The notes under the pieces were generated by a model. That model was not told where the DNA came from. It worked only from the letters and a program-made list of their open reading frames with translations, and did not search any database. From contig CAYVCL010000028.1 of NCBI GenBank assembly GCA_964450185.1, forward strand, positions 1-34,819: a stretch of DNA of 34,819 nt, read 5' to 3'. The position numbers and the translations under genes were made by a program. This document shows positions 8,467 to 18,300 of the stretch, piece by piece. This stretch comes from RUG11237 sp964450185 (GTDB lineage Bacteria; Bacillota; Clostridia; Lachnospirales; Lachnospiraceae). The first letter of the stretch is position 1. Each line of letters opens with the position of its first letter.

Positions 8467-9270
8467 TTATTTTTCCAATTTATTCTTTATTTTCTCTTTC
8501 TTTTCCTTAATTTCATCTTCTATGGATTTTCTTATATCCCTCAATGCTTCCTTATATTTTGCGGATGTTGCGGATGGATGAGCCTTTAAAATCTGTGCCT
8601 TTAATATGCCGTAACTCTTACTGTATTCACGGTATTCCTCCAGCTTTTTCTTAAAATGCTGATAAGCTTCCAGTTTTTCTACCATATGTTCCGCAAACTG
8701 TTCCTGTAATTCTTCCAGTTCCCTTCGCATCGCTGTCATCTTTTCCAACATCTTCTTCAAATCCAACGCTGCCTTTACGGAAATAACAGTATCGACTACA
8801 AATACACCGCCAAGCACTGCCACCAAAATAATTTCTATCACTGGCGAAATCTGAAACATCATCTTTTCAATTGGCTTATGTACTACTTCTGTCAAAAACA
8901 ATGCCAAAAATCCCCATGCAATGGAGGAGGATAAGCAAATCACACCTTTATATTGAAATTTCTGGTTACTGTAATCCCAATATTTCACTTTAAAAATGCT
9001 TTCCATGGCAAGTCCTACCACAAGCTCCAACAACGTTGCTGCCACTGTCCCTGCAAAATAAATTGCCACAGGGTTGCCCCTTAACGGAATGGTAACAAAC
9101 AATATGATAATTGCACCGAAAGCATAAATTGGAACAACCGGACCTCTTAAAAATCCGCGGTTTACAAACTGGCGTTTACGGAATGAAACATACGTTGTTT
9201 CAAAAATCCACCCAAAGAAACCATAAACAAAAAATAGCAGAATCCAGTCTACCACTCCATATTGATACAT
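8467..9270 (-). CDS. CmpB-family multipass membrane protein ('putative ABC transporter permease')
   Basis: Integral membrane protein of unknown activity, 267 residues. About five hydrophobic segments occupy the first two thirds (WILLFFVYGFFGWIFETTY, VVPIYAFGAIIILFVTIPL, IYFAGTVAATLLELVVGLAM, SSSIAWGFLALFL, PVIEIILVAVLGGVFVVDT). A charged, coiled-coil-like tail follows (KKMLEKMTAMRRELEELQEQ through the Lys-rich end). The motif FGWIFETTYVSFRKRQFVNRGFLRGP is diagnostic of the family annotated CmpB, here split as FGWIFETTYVS and NRGFLRGP. There is no ATP-binding partner nearby, so a transporter role is unproven. I start at the ATG at 9270 (GGGAG 8 nt upstream) rather than 9327. It is the first gene of the CmpB-tgt-yajC unit, divergent from aroC. 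Confidence 0.8.
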   Translation of the reverse strand: MYQYGVVDWILLFFVYGFFGWIFETTYVSFRKRQFVNRGFLRGPVVPIYAFGAIIILFVTIPLRGNPVAIYFAGTVAATLLELVVGLAMESIFKVKYWDYSNQKFQYKGVICLSSSIAWGFLALFLTEVVHKPIEKMMFQISPVIEIILVAVLGGVFVVDTVISVKAALDLKKMLEKMTAMRRELEELQEQFAEHMVEKLEAYQHFKKKLEEYREYSKSYGILKAQILKAHPSATSAKYKEALRDIRKSIEDEIKEKKEKIKNKLEK

Positions 9271-9309
9271 TTTGCCAGCTCCCTTTTCCTTATTGAAATG
9301 TCTTAATAC

Positions 9310-9338
9310 AGTATATATTATGCACACAACTCTTGCAA
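9310..9338 (-). promoter_or_regulatory. Promoter for the CmpB-tgt unit (shares its -35 with the aroC promoter)
   Basis: Minus strand TTGCAA (9333-9338), 17-nt spacer, TATACT (rc 9310-9315). The leader to the start at 9270 is about 30 nt. TTGCAA is its own reverse complement, so the same six base pairs form the -35 box of the plus-strand promoter. Confidence 0.6.
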
Positions 9339-9361
9339 GTCTTAAAAGAATTGTTTATACT
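9333..9361 (+). promoter_or_regulatory. Promoter for aroC (shares its -35 with the CmpB-tgt promoter)
   Basis: Plus strand TTGCAA (9333-9338), 17-nt spacer, TATACT (9356-9361). This is identical in -35, spacer length and -10 to the divergent minus-strand promoter. The expected start is near 9368, about 50 nt before the aroC start codon. Confidence 0.6.
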
Positions 9362-9416
9362 TATTTAAGTATGTTTTCATACACAGCGAATAATGAAATT
9401 TTATAAGGAGGCATTT

Positions 9417-10514
9417 ATGTCAGGTTCAATATATGGAAAACATTTTAGTATTGCTACTTGGGGAGAATCCCATGGAAAAGGTATCGGTGTCGTGGTAGAC
9501 GGCTGCCCTGCCGGTCTTTCTCTCTGCGAAGAAGATATCCAGAAATTTTTAGACCGCAGAAAACCGGGACAGTCTAAGTTCACTACCCAGAGAAGTGAAT
9601 CCGATTCTGTTCAGATTTTATCCGGTGTCTTTGAAGGAAAAACAACTGGAACTCCAATTTCCATGATTGTTTTCAACGAAACTCAGCGTTCTCAGGATTA
9701 CAGTGAAATTGCCAATTATTACCGTCCGGGACACGCAGACCTTACATACGATTTAAAATATGGTTTCCGCGATTATCGTGGCGGCGGTCGTTCTTCCGGT
9801 CGTGAAACCATCGGTCGTGTAGCTGCCGGTGCCATTGCCATTAAAATTTTAAACCAGTTAGGAATCGATTTGTTCGCCTACACCAAATCCATCGGTCCGG
9901 TTAGTTGCGACGAACAGAATTTCAATCGGGAAGAAATTTCCAACAACAAGCTTTATATGCCGGATGTAGATGCTGCCGAAAAAGCATCTGATTATCTGGC
10001 AAAATGCATGGAAGATAAAAATTCTTCCGGCGGTATTGTAGAATGTATTGTAAAGCATATGCCAGCTGGTGTGGGTGAACCTGCTTTTGAAAAGTTAAGT
10101 GCAAACCTTGCAAAAGCAATTTTCTCCATCGGTGCTGTAAAAGGCTTTGAAATTGGTGATGGTTTTGACGTTGCCAAAGCAACCGGTCTTACCAATAATG
10201 ATAATTATGGTATGGCAGATGGAAATATCCAGAAATTGACCAATCATTCCGGAGGTATTTTAGGTGGAATCAGCGACGGTTCTGACATTATTTTACGTGC
10301 TGCATTTAAGCCAACCCCTTCCATTGCAAATACACAACAGACCGTAAATAAACAGGGCGAAACTATTGATATTAACATCAAGGGACGCCATGACCCGATT
10401 ATTGTACCTCGTGCTGTCGTGGTTGTGGAAGCTATGACTGCTCTTTGCATTTTAGATATGCTGTTTGAAAGCATGACATCTAAGATGGATGATATTGAAA
10501 AGTTTTTCCAGTAA
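9417..10514 (+). CDS. aroC: Chorismate synthase
   Basis: FMN-dependent lyase that makes chorismate from EPSP, the last shikimate step. The N-terminus GSIYGKHFSIATWGESHGKG has the GESHG signature and active-site His. DRRKPGQSKFTTQRSESD and RGGGRSSGRETIGRVAAGAI are the conserved Arg-rich FMN/EPSP stretches. The 365 residues are normal. I start at the ATG at 9417 because AAGGAGG ends 5 nt before it; the in-frame ATG at 9393 lacks a binding site. It is the only plus-strand gene, monocistronic between the divergent promoter and a strong hairpin terminator. Confidence 0.97.
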   Translation: MSGSIYGKHFSIATWGESHGKGIGVVVDGCPAGLSLCEEDIQKFLDRRKPGQSKFTTQRSESDSVQILSGVFEGKTTGTPISMIVFNETQRSQDYSEIANYYRPGHADLTYDLKYGFRDYRGGGRSSGRETIGRVAAGAIAIKILNQLGIDLFAYTKSIGPVSCDEQNFNREEISNNKLYMPDVDAAEKASDYLAKCMEDKNSSGGIVECIVKHMPAGVGEPAFEKLSANLAKAIFSIGAVKGFEIGDGFDVAKATGLTNNDNYGMADGNIQKLTNHSGGILGGISDGSDIILRAAFKPTPSIANTQQTVNKQGETIDINIKGRHDPIIVPRAVVVVEAMTALCILDMLFESMTSKMDDIEKFFQ

Positions 10515-10527
10515 AAGCCCATATGAA

Positions 10528-10569
10528 AATAAGCTTTCATCAAATCCTAAGATTTGATGAAAGCTTATT
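10528..10569. terminator. Bidirectional intrinsic terminator between aroC and the SASP gene
   Basis: A perfect 19-bp inverted repeat, AATAAGCTTTCATCAAATC (10528-10546) and its complement (10551-10569), with the 4-nt loop CTAA. It begins 13 bp after the aroC stop and has ATTTTG or ATTTTC tails on the two strands, so it can end both converging transcripts. A further 7-bp stem (10603-10609 with 10620-10626) includes the stop codon of the SASP gene. Confidence 0.8.
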
Positions 10570-10623
10570 ATTTTGCATAACTTTAAATCGCTATGCTCTC
10601 CGTAACCATTCTGTCAACTATGG

Positions 10624-10824
10624 TTATTTTCCCGCCATCTGGCGTTCCTGTGCTTCAATCATTTTCTTCACCATATAACCACCAACAGAACCATTCTGCT
10701 TAGAAGTTAAGTTTCCGTTGTACCCATCCGTAAGTGGAACACCTAACTCGTTTGCCACTTCATACTTAAACTTATCCAATGCACCCTTTGCTTCCGGAAC
10801 TTCCACTCTGTGACTTCTAGACAT
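10624..10824 (-). CDS. Small acid-soluble spore protein, alpha/beta type
   Basis: DNA-binding protein that coats and protects spore DNA and is degraded by GPR protease at germination; 66 residues. The core ALDKFKYEVANELGVPL includes the GPR-type cleavage site KYE-VA. The second signature is GNLTSKQNGSVGGYMVKKMI. I start at MSRSHRVEV (10824), with GGAGGAGT 5 nt upstream. A longer in-frame reading from 10923 has no binding site and no family similarity. It is transcribed toward the strong hairpin at 10528-10569. It shows that the organism very probably sporulates. Confidence 0.92.
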   Translation of the reverse strand: MSRSHRVEVPEAKGALDKFKYEVANELGVPLTDGYNGNLTSKQNGSVGGYMVKKMIEAQERQMAGK

Positions 10825-10898
10825 AATAAACTCCTCCATTCCGCTATCATAAGCTTTTTGACTTTTTGATAACTGTTTGTTGTTGTTTGTTACATCCA

Positions 10899-10927
10899 TA
10901 GTATGTGTCAATTCCGAAAGCATAATC
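10899..10927 (-). promoter_or_regulatory. Possible forespore (sigma-G/F-like) promoter of the SASP gene
   Basis: Minus strand CATACTA (rc 10899-10905) matches the Bacillus sigma-G -10 consensus CATWHTA. Seventeen nt upstream is GATTA (rc 10923-10927), one mismatch from gHATR. SASP genes are classically sigma-G dependent. It overlaps the gap just after the stop of the Ig-like surface protein gene, which has no terminator of its own that I can see. Confidence 0.4.
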
Positions 10928-10944
10928 AGGTAATTTTTGTTAAA

Positions 10945-13900
10945 TTATTTTACTTGTACGTTCATAACGTTGCTCCAGTCACTGTAAATTTTCTTGGAGC
11001 CTACTTTTTTGTAGGAACGAATCTTTACGTAGTATGTCTTGCCACTTGCTAATCTCTTAATTGTCTTGCTGCTTGTTTTGCTTTTTGAAATCGTTACTAC
11101 TTTTCTGCTTTTCTTAGCAAAATTTGATTTTGTTGCATAGTAAATTTCATAGCCTGTTGCTTTTGTATCTTTTTTCCATTTTAATTTCATGGATTTTGCT
11201 CCAGTACTTGTTACGGATACTAACTGAGCTTTTGCAGGTGCTATATAAAAGTAAACTGTTTTGCTTCCTGTATAATTTCCCATTCCGGTTATAACTACTT
11301 TTGCTTTACCAGGTTTTTTATTGGAACTGAATTTCACCTTGTAATCTCTGTTTACATGTAAACTTGTTGTTCCATTAGTTACTTTTAAGCTTGGAGTAAG
11401 TGCTTTTCCAGTATATTTCTGATTTGCAATTTTTGCGATCTTCACTTTTGAAATATTCTGTGGTGTAATTTCATAAGTTATTTTTTTGGTTCCGGAATAG
11501 TTACCTTTTCCCCGGATAGTTACTGTTGCAGTTCCAACCTTAGTATTATTGGTATAAGATACTGTATAATCTGTATTTTCTACTAATTTCTTACCCAAAT
11601 CAGTTATAGCTATTTCTGGTTTTATAGCACTTCCAGTATAACCTGCATTATTAATCTTTGTTATCTGTGTGGTACCAATATCTTTCTGTGAAATTTTAAA
11701 TTTCACAGTTTTTGTGCCAGCGTAATTTCCGCTACTTCCTTCGCTCAAAATTACCTGAGCTGTTCCCGCATTAATATTATTGCTATAAGTTGCAATATAA
11801 TCTTCACCTTCCACTAACTCTACATTATTGTATGTAACAGTTAATTTTGGTTTTTGTTCCGTTCCATTATACACAATAGAATCAATAGTAGCTACTGTCA
11901 CAGAACTTAATTTTAATGCCGTGATTTCTATTTCTCTTGTCGCCACACACAGACCATCTGCCGAAGTTGCTGTAATTAACACTTTTCCTATCTTTTTCGG
12001 TTTTAGTGTTACTTTTGCAATATTATTAACTCTGATAGGTGTTAACTCGACCACTTCCGGATTATCCACTGTCCATATAACATCGTCACTATTAGTTGGA
12101 AGTGTAGCACTCACATAACCATTTGTTGCGTTTAATGCTATTGTAGTTGAACCTGACAAAGTCATGCTTGTAATTCTATTTACAACTTTCACTACAAATG
12201 TCATTTTCTTTTTGGAGATAGATGAAACCGCTGTTAATGTTGTTTCTCCTGCCACATTTCCATTAATAGTACAACTGTAGGTATCATCACTTACATTTAC
12301 AGATGCTATTTTTTCACTAGCTGATGTCCATTCAATATATTCCGTAGCATCACCACAATTTAACTTAATTCCTTCTGTTTCATCTTTATAAACCCGGATA
12401 ACGCCTGCATTCTCAATAATATTTCCTTTTGTATCCTCTGCCTTTAACTCTGTTATAGGTATTGCAACTCTAACCTGACAAGACGCTTTTAAAGTATCGT
12501 TTATTTTTGCCGTGATAGTTACAGGTGTTTCAGATGATTTCACTGCTGTAAGCAAACCATTTTCATCCACTTTCACAATACTTGGATCTGAACTTTCATA
12601 AACAACTATATCTGATGTATCTTCTGGTGTCAAAATAGGCTTTAACTGATATGTTACACCAGCTGTACCTACTTCACCCGGTACTAACATTACTTCCTTC
12701 ATCTGACTTTCTTCCAGAGAAATATCCGTTGCTGGAACTTTCACATGAAGAGTAACTGTCAAATACTTATTCGTTTGAAGGTTTCTCAACTCTATTGTTA
12801 CATCGCCCTTTGTTAATGGCTGTAAAGTCAGTGTCTTGGCATTCAGAAGAGTTTCATTTGTAGCTCTAACAACATTTTCATCCTGAATAATGCTCCATTG
12901 AAAATCATCTGTTGAATCTAGCTTATTTTCGTCTTTTAAAACTGCATGCAACTCTACATTTGTTCCCTTATTTACTGTTAATTCCTGCCCCGCATAATCT
13001 ACGCCATCATAATTGATATATGTTGATGTAGCTGTACGCGATGCAACAATTGTAATATTACAATTATCAATTGCTGATGCATTATATTTCCCCTTAACTG
13101 TAATCGTTGATGCATTCGCATATTTCTTTATTTTTATCTGCACCGTTCTACCTATAAAAGTTGTTAATTCTGTCTTTTCAGAATCATTCGGGTCAATAAA
13201 TACTACTGCCGGATCATCTTTATCTGCATTTTCTACAGTCCATGTTAATTCTTCATTTTCATCTGCACCTGCATTAATAATAGTACTTAACGTATAAGTA
13301 TGTCCTTCGACATATGTTGTTCTGGTTCCTTCAATTTCTATACTTTCTACAGCCGCAATAACTTCGATTGGTATAAACGCCTGTTTACCACTATTTACGG
13401 AAGTTGCAATTAAACTAGCTGTTCCCGCTGATACGGGATTCACCATACCTGTTTCCGCATTTACTGTGAATATACTAGGATCTGAGCTTTCCCAAACCAC
13501 ATTTTCATTTGCCGCCTGGTCACCATCAACCAACTGTGCTGAATACTGAATATTTTTCTCGCTGGTATAAATTGTATCTTTATCAATTACCTGTTCTGTA
13601 CCATTAATAGACTTTGTAATATTAATATTATCAGCTAAAACAAGATCTGTAACACTCACTCTATATACCGCATAAATATCTGTTCTTGGCGAAGTTTTTG
13701 TTGGTGCTGCATAACAATATACTTCTGTAGTTCCACCTTTCACCGCTTTAATTATACCGTCCTGTGTTACAGTAACAATGGTTTCGTCCTTTGACTTCCA
13801 TACTGGTGTATCTGTACTTGCAGATATATATTTCTTATCACTTATTGTAAATTGCGAACGGAATATTACTGCTAATTGAGTTGTTTGTCCTGTCATCATA

Positions 13901-15288
13901 TTATAATCAATATGATCCGTAGCCTCTACATCACCTGCAATATTTTTAGCATTTTGTGTGCAAGAAAATTCCCCTTCTGATTCCTTTATAACCTTAAGGG
14001 TATGTAATGCATTAAAATCTGTTGTTTTAAAACTAGATTCATTTTCCTTTATACAAAGTCCAACTGCTGTATGTAATAATTCGTAGCACTTTGTTGTTGT
14101 TGTGTTATCCTCACCTTTTACATTCAATGTAAAAGTCATATTCTGTGCCGGTGCTAATACCACCAGTTTTCTACGTATAGATACCTTACCAGATAAAGTT
14201 ACCCATCTGATTTCTATTGGTGAATCAATACTTGTTGCTTTTAATCCTTGGATAATCGTTTCAACTTTATAAGAAGTGTCACTAAGTTTTGTATATTTTG
14301 ACACCCCAAAATTACTATACACTTTCGGAACACTATCGGTAGTTGAACTATCTTCTTTTTGAATATCCGTTGACGCAGCTGTGATTGGATCATCAATATC
14401 TTCTTTTGCCAGTGTTTCACCAACAGCTACATTCGGATTTACAATAGTACCCTCTACCACAACACTAAACACTGCTGTTTCATTCATGTCTACATACACA
14501 GTATCAGAACTCATATGATTATATGTCGCTAAATCAAAATTTGCGTCTTCTTCCTGATAAGTAGTAGACACCAACTGTAAATCTTTCATATTAGTTGCTG
14601 ATTTATAAATCGCAATATTCTGTGTTTTTACAATATTATTTGCAGTAGCTGTAATATTACAAGAACCGCTTTCCGGTTTTTCGGATTTAATTGTAACTTG
14701 TGCATACTTTACTACACTTCCTGCATATGTTGTTTTATCTGTCTTATCTTCTAAAGCTTTAATCTCAACCTTTGTACTGTCGGCACTTTCCCATGAAAAT
14801 GAAGTTTCACTTCTAGCATCAACCACTGCTTTTACTTCAAAAGAATTGTCCGTAAACTGTCTTGTAAAATCAGTTATTACCACACCTTCAATATCACTTA
14901 AAGAATTACGTACTTTTAAAGTAATTTCTCTAGAATCATTTCCAGCTGTTGCAGTAATTTTATAATCACCATTTGCTGTTTCATCAAAATCAACGGAAAG
15001 ATGTTTTGCTGTACCTAATGCATCTTCCGTGTCTTCTCCTTCTGTAACAACAATTCCATCTGTTCTATCAGATGTCCAATTAATTTCTGTTCCATTTAAT
15101 ACTACAACAGACAAATTTACGTTTGAATCAATCCAGCAATACTCTGCTGCTGTGTCAGAAACAATCACTGCATTCTCTGCAAATCCTGTGTCTGCCGCCT
15201 GTACCGGTACCACAAACTCTAAAAAGCTTGAACATGCCAGTACCAAACTTAAAACAAAAGCCATAACTTTTTGTTTCTTCGTATTCAT
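10945..15288 (-). CDS. Large secreted Ig-like (Big_2/MBG-type) repeat protein with fibronectin III-like end
   Basis: Extracellular or cell-surface structural protein, 1447 residues. The signal peptide is about residues 1-32 (MNTKKQKVMAFVLSLVLACS, then VPVQAA). Residues about 40-1125 are a string of Ig-like domains with Big_2 wording such as VVWESSDPSIFTVNAETGMV and VVYESSDPSIVKVDENGLLT. Residues about 1128-1350 hold three tandem units ending in a GNYxGTKxxxFxI pattern (MBG/YDG-like). Residues about 1350-1447 are a fibronectin III-like domain (ATGYEIYYATKS, GKTYYVKIRSYKK). This last part is lysine-rich while the rest is acidic. There is no LPXTG, SLH or choline-binding repeat. I start at 15288 (AGGAGG 6 nt upstream), not 15372. 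No promoter is seen in the 84-bp gap, only the hairpin after the giant pilus-tip gene, so it is probably expressed by read-through from the pilus operon. Confidence 0.85.
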   Translation of the reverse strand: MNTKKQKVMAFVLSLVLACSSFLEFVVPVQAADTGFAENAVIVSDTAAEYCWIDSNVNLSVVVLNGTEINWTSDRTDGIVVTEGEDTEDALGTAKHLSVDFDETANGDYKITATAGNDSREITLKVRNSLSDIEGVVITDFTRQFTDNSFEVKAVVDARSETSFSWESADSTKVEIKALEDKTDKTTYAGSVVKYAQVTIKSEKPESGSCNITATANNIVKTQNIAIYKSATNMKDLQLVSTTYQEEDANFDLATYNHMSSDTVYVDMNETAVFSVVVEGTIVNPNVAVGETLAKEDIDDPITAASTDIQKEDSSTTDSVPKVYSNFGVSKYTKLSDTSYKVETIIQGLKATSIDSPIEIRWVTLSGKVSIRRKLVVLAPAQNMTFTLNVKGEDNTTTTKCYELLHTAVGLCIKENESSFKTTDFNALHTLKVIKESEGEFSCTQNAKNIAGDVEATDHIDYNMMTGQTTQLAVIFRSQFTISDKKYISASTDTPVWKSKDETIVTVTQDGIIKAVKGGTTEVYCYAAPTKTSPRTDIYAVYRVSVTDLVLADNINITKSINGTEQVIDKDTIYTSEKNIQYSAQLVDGDQAANENVVWESSDPSIFTVNAETGMVNPVSAGTASLIATSVNSGKQAFIPIEVIAAVESIEIEGTRTTYVEGHTYTLSTIINAGADENEELTWTVENADKDDPAVVFIDPNDSEKTELTTFIGRTVQIKIKKYANASTITVKGKYNASAIDNCNITIVASRTATSTYINYDGVDYAGQELTVNKGTNVELHAVLKDENKLDSTDDFQWSIIQDENVVRATNETLLNAKTLTLQPLTKGDVTIELRNLQTNKYLTVTLHVKVPATDISLEESQMKEVMLVPGEVGTAGVTYQLKPILTPEDTSDIVVYESSDPSIVKVDENGLLTAVKSSETPVTITAKINDTLKASCQVRVAIPITELKAEDTKGNIIENAGVIRVYKDETEGIKLNCGDATEYIEWTSASEKIASVNVSDDTYSCTINGNVAGETTLTAVSSISKKKMTFVVKVVNRITSMTLSGSTTIALNATNGYVSATLPTNSDDVIWTVDNPEVVELTPIRVNNIAKVTLKPKKIGKVLITATSADGLCVATREIEITALKLSSVTVATIDSIVYNGTEQKPKLTVTYNNVELVEGEDYIATYSNNINAGTAQVILSEGSSGNYAGTKTVKFKISQKDIGTTQITKINNAGYTGSAIKPEIAITDLGKKLVENTDYTVSYTNNTKVGTATVTIRGKGNYSGTKKITYEITPQNISKVKIAKIANQKYTGKALTPSLKVTNGTTSLHVNRDYKVKFSSNKKPGKAKVVITGMGNYTGSKTVYFYIAPAKAQLVSVTSTGAKSMKLKWKKDTKATGYEIYYATKSNFAKKSRKVVTISKSKTSSKTIKRLASGKTYYVKIRSYKKVGSKKIYSDWSNVMNVQVK

Positions 15289-15331
15289 GAAAATCCTCCT
15301 TTTTCTTTTTGCGTTTTGTTTTTTATCCTTG

Positions 15332-15363
15332 AAAAATGGCACACTCAAAAGTATGCCATTTTT
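15332..15363 (-). terminator. Intrinsic hairpin at the end of the pilus operon (possible partial terminator)
   Basis: On minus, AAAAATGGCATAC-TTTTGA-GTGTGCCATTTTT gives a 13-bp stem with one U-G pair and a U5 tract within the stem, the usual A-tract/U-tract terminator. It starts 9 nt after the stop of the 1925-residue gene. Only about 43 nt separate it from the next start codon, and these contain no recognisable promoter. Confidence 0.75.
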
Positions 15364-15372
15364 ACTATGCAT

Positions 15373-18300
15373 TTAATCTAAGTCAAATATTTCAGCTCTG
15401 CTGATAGTAACATAGTCACTTGCTGTCTGCGTACTCTGCAAATTGGAACCGCTTCCAATATCTGTGTGCATTTTTACATGCATCTGAATGGACTGGTCTG
15501 TCTTAAATATTTCACTTATATTTGCATAAATGTAATAGGTACGACCACTAATCAGCCCTTCATATCCGACTTCCTGATTGTTTGTAGTATCATATATCTT
15601 CATCTGGCTGCTGTCCGTATATATATTTCCACTCAGGACATTTCCGCTATCATCGGTATATGTAGCACTGCCATTAGAATCTGTAATAAAAATACTATCA
15701 ATTTTAATATTTTTATCTCTTGCGGTCAAATTACCATCATATACATTAAAGTAAATTTTCATCTGACCATCCATTCCGTCATCTCCGGTTCCGAAGTTAA
15801 CGAACTCTGAACTTGAACCGGTCACAGATGTATCATATGGAATAATGATATTTTCAACATCCGGAGCTTCTGGTTCACCGCTTTCTACGATATTGATTTC
15901 CGGTACTTTAACCTTCGCATTGTAAGCTGCAATCATAGTATTAATAAACAACTTAATTTCGTTTTCATTTGAAATTGGTGAATGTCCCGCACCAGAATAA
16001 GTAATATTACCCTTGTTGTAAATATAGTAGTTATTACGAACATCATTTGGACTATCCTTATAGAAATCATCCACCGGCAGCTCACCTTTTGTCGCTGCTT
16101 TTGTACGTTCATTAATACAATACCAAACTACTAAATCACTTTCATTATCGTCGTTATTATCAGACTCAATATCTACAGTCCAATACTGAGCATGGGTAGC
16201 ATTTACATTAAAACTATCCGGCAAAATATATGGATATTCGGTAATTGCCCCTTCGTTAATCTGACCGATTTCAAATTGCTCTGAATCATCCTCTTTCGCA
16301 AACATTCTGGATGTATCTGCACCACTTGTAATTAATCCATTGGTGTACTGAACATAACTATCTGATGCATAGCCTGTATTTGACCATTCAACATTATAGT
16401 TTCTAAGGTTTGTATAGGTACTTCCCTGTGTATCACCAACTACTTGCGTCTGGTTCGTGTTTGCCTTGAATGCAATATCTTTTCCTAAGCTTAAAAGTTC
16501 TGCCCAAGCTGATGTATCTGAACTGGAGTAATCCTTTCCGGTAGCAGATGCCTTTGTGGCTGTTCCGGAAGCATTCTTAAAGAACTGACTAATGTATGTC
16601 TTATAGTCGCTCATATTAACATCTTCTGTTGTTCGAGTAACCAGACCAAACTGGTCATTTCCACAAAGATCTCGAATTGCTACACTCAAATAAGCTGAGT
16701 TATTCTTTTCATCACTACTGCTTTCATTTAAGTGCAAATAGTTTCCTGTCCATGAGGTAGTATCGTGAGTAAACAATATACTTCTTCCACTTGCACCAAA
16801 TTTATTAATTGCCTCTGCCATGGCTACTGCTCTGGCACTCTTACCGGCATCCACATCGGAGAATACATCGATAAAACCAATTACAAGCATATCATAACCT
16901 GAACCGTCTACATTCGTTTCTCCATTTGCTCCAGCATGCAGTGCATAGCCACCCTTATCACTGGTATGATTATTGTCATATTCCAGACAAAGGTCTGCAA
17001 AACCGCCGGTTCCTGCTGCTGAAATCGTAGTAATTTCTAATTCAAAGTCAGGAATATTCGTCAACAGTTCATGCCATGCTCCGGTACCACTTTCCATCTG
17101 CTTCTGCATATTAACATGAGTACCGTTATAAGTTTTTCTGTAACTGTATTCTGTGGTTTCTGTACCACTGGTTACCTGTAAAATCTTGATTTTCTGCTTT
17201 GTACTTTCTTTATCAACAGAACCATTTTGTTTCTTTGGTGTAACAGGAATTGCACAATATCCTGTTTCTGCCGCAAGAATCTTATCATTGGCATTTTGTG
17301 TCACCTGAAGTTTCCAGTTAATACAACCATCAAAACTCTTTGGTAATTTTCTGGAAAGTGTATATGCAGTGTTTTCTTTCAAATGATATACACTGTCACC
17401 CTCTGCCTTAGTAACAACCTGTCCTGAAACAGCCTCTTTAATTACAACGGAGTCCAGTATTTCTGAGTTACCGGAAAACTTACCATCAAAGTTAGCATCT
17501 ACATAAAGCTGGCAATCATAATCGCTGGTACTTAAAGAACCAGCCAAGGTGGATATTGAAAATTCATACTCTAAATAGTATCTTCCACTAGAATCCGCTT
17601 TTAAGTAATTGATACTTGTTTCATCTATTGGCTTACCTGACTTAGAAGAATTTTCAGTATATTTATATTCCGTTGGACGCTTCGTCAAGTTCAAATATAC
17701 TTTTGTTTCATTTAAATATGACGGTGCTGTTACATGTGCTTCCTGTTCTGACATACCATCTGTTAACAGGTTCGGGAACGCTCTGTCTTCCCAGTCAAAG
17801 GTAAGAGCATTAATTACATTATCAGAATTTAATGTAGTACGTGTCACACTGCTTAATAATTCATCTCTGTTCTGTCCATTTGCAGTAGCAATCTTTAACA
17901 GCTGATAGAGATAAGTAGAATTATCCACCGTAACCGTTCCACTTCCTGTTCCACTTGGCGCACCTTCCGCTACATGTACAGAACCATAGGTGTTCATAGT
18001 AAGTGTGTATACGTCTTTATTTCCTAATACAGCTTTATTTGCACTTTCGTCGCTTACATTTCTGTTTATAATAATGCTGTCATACTTCTTAGGCATATCG
18101 ACTTTGTATATATAATACTTATCGGTTTTACTTACATATGTTAATTTATTTCCCGGCCATGTTGTATAAGTAGAACCGCCTTCGTTCCATATATGAGCAT
18201 ACAAGGTATCCCAACCACTCCAGTTAACCGATTTTCTCACATATACGGTTCTAGTATTAGAAGTATCTGTCACTGCTTGTGAACCATTTTCTGAGTTGAT

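Noticed and set aside
9393..9416. Longer aroC start at 9393
   Set aside because: AAGGAGG at 9405-9411 lies inside this extension and is optimally spaced for the ATG at 9417, which gives the standard chorismate synthase N-terminus.
10945..15288. LPXTG sortase anchor on the Ig-like protein
   Set aside because: The C-terminus ends DWSNVMNVQVK directly after the fibronectin-like domain, with no LPXTG, hydrophobic segment or basic tail behind one.
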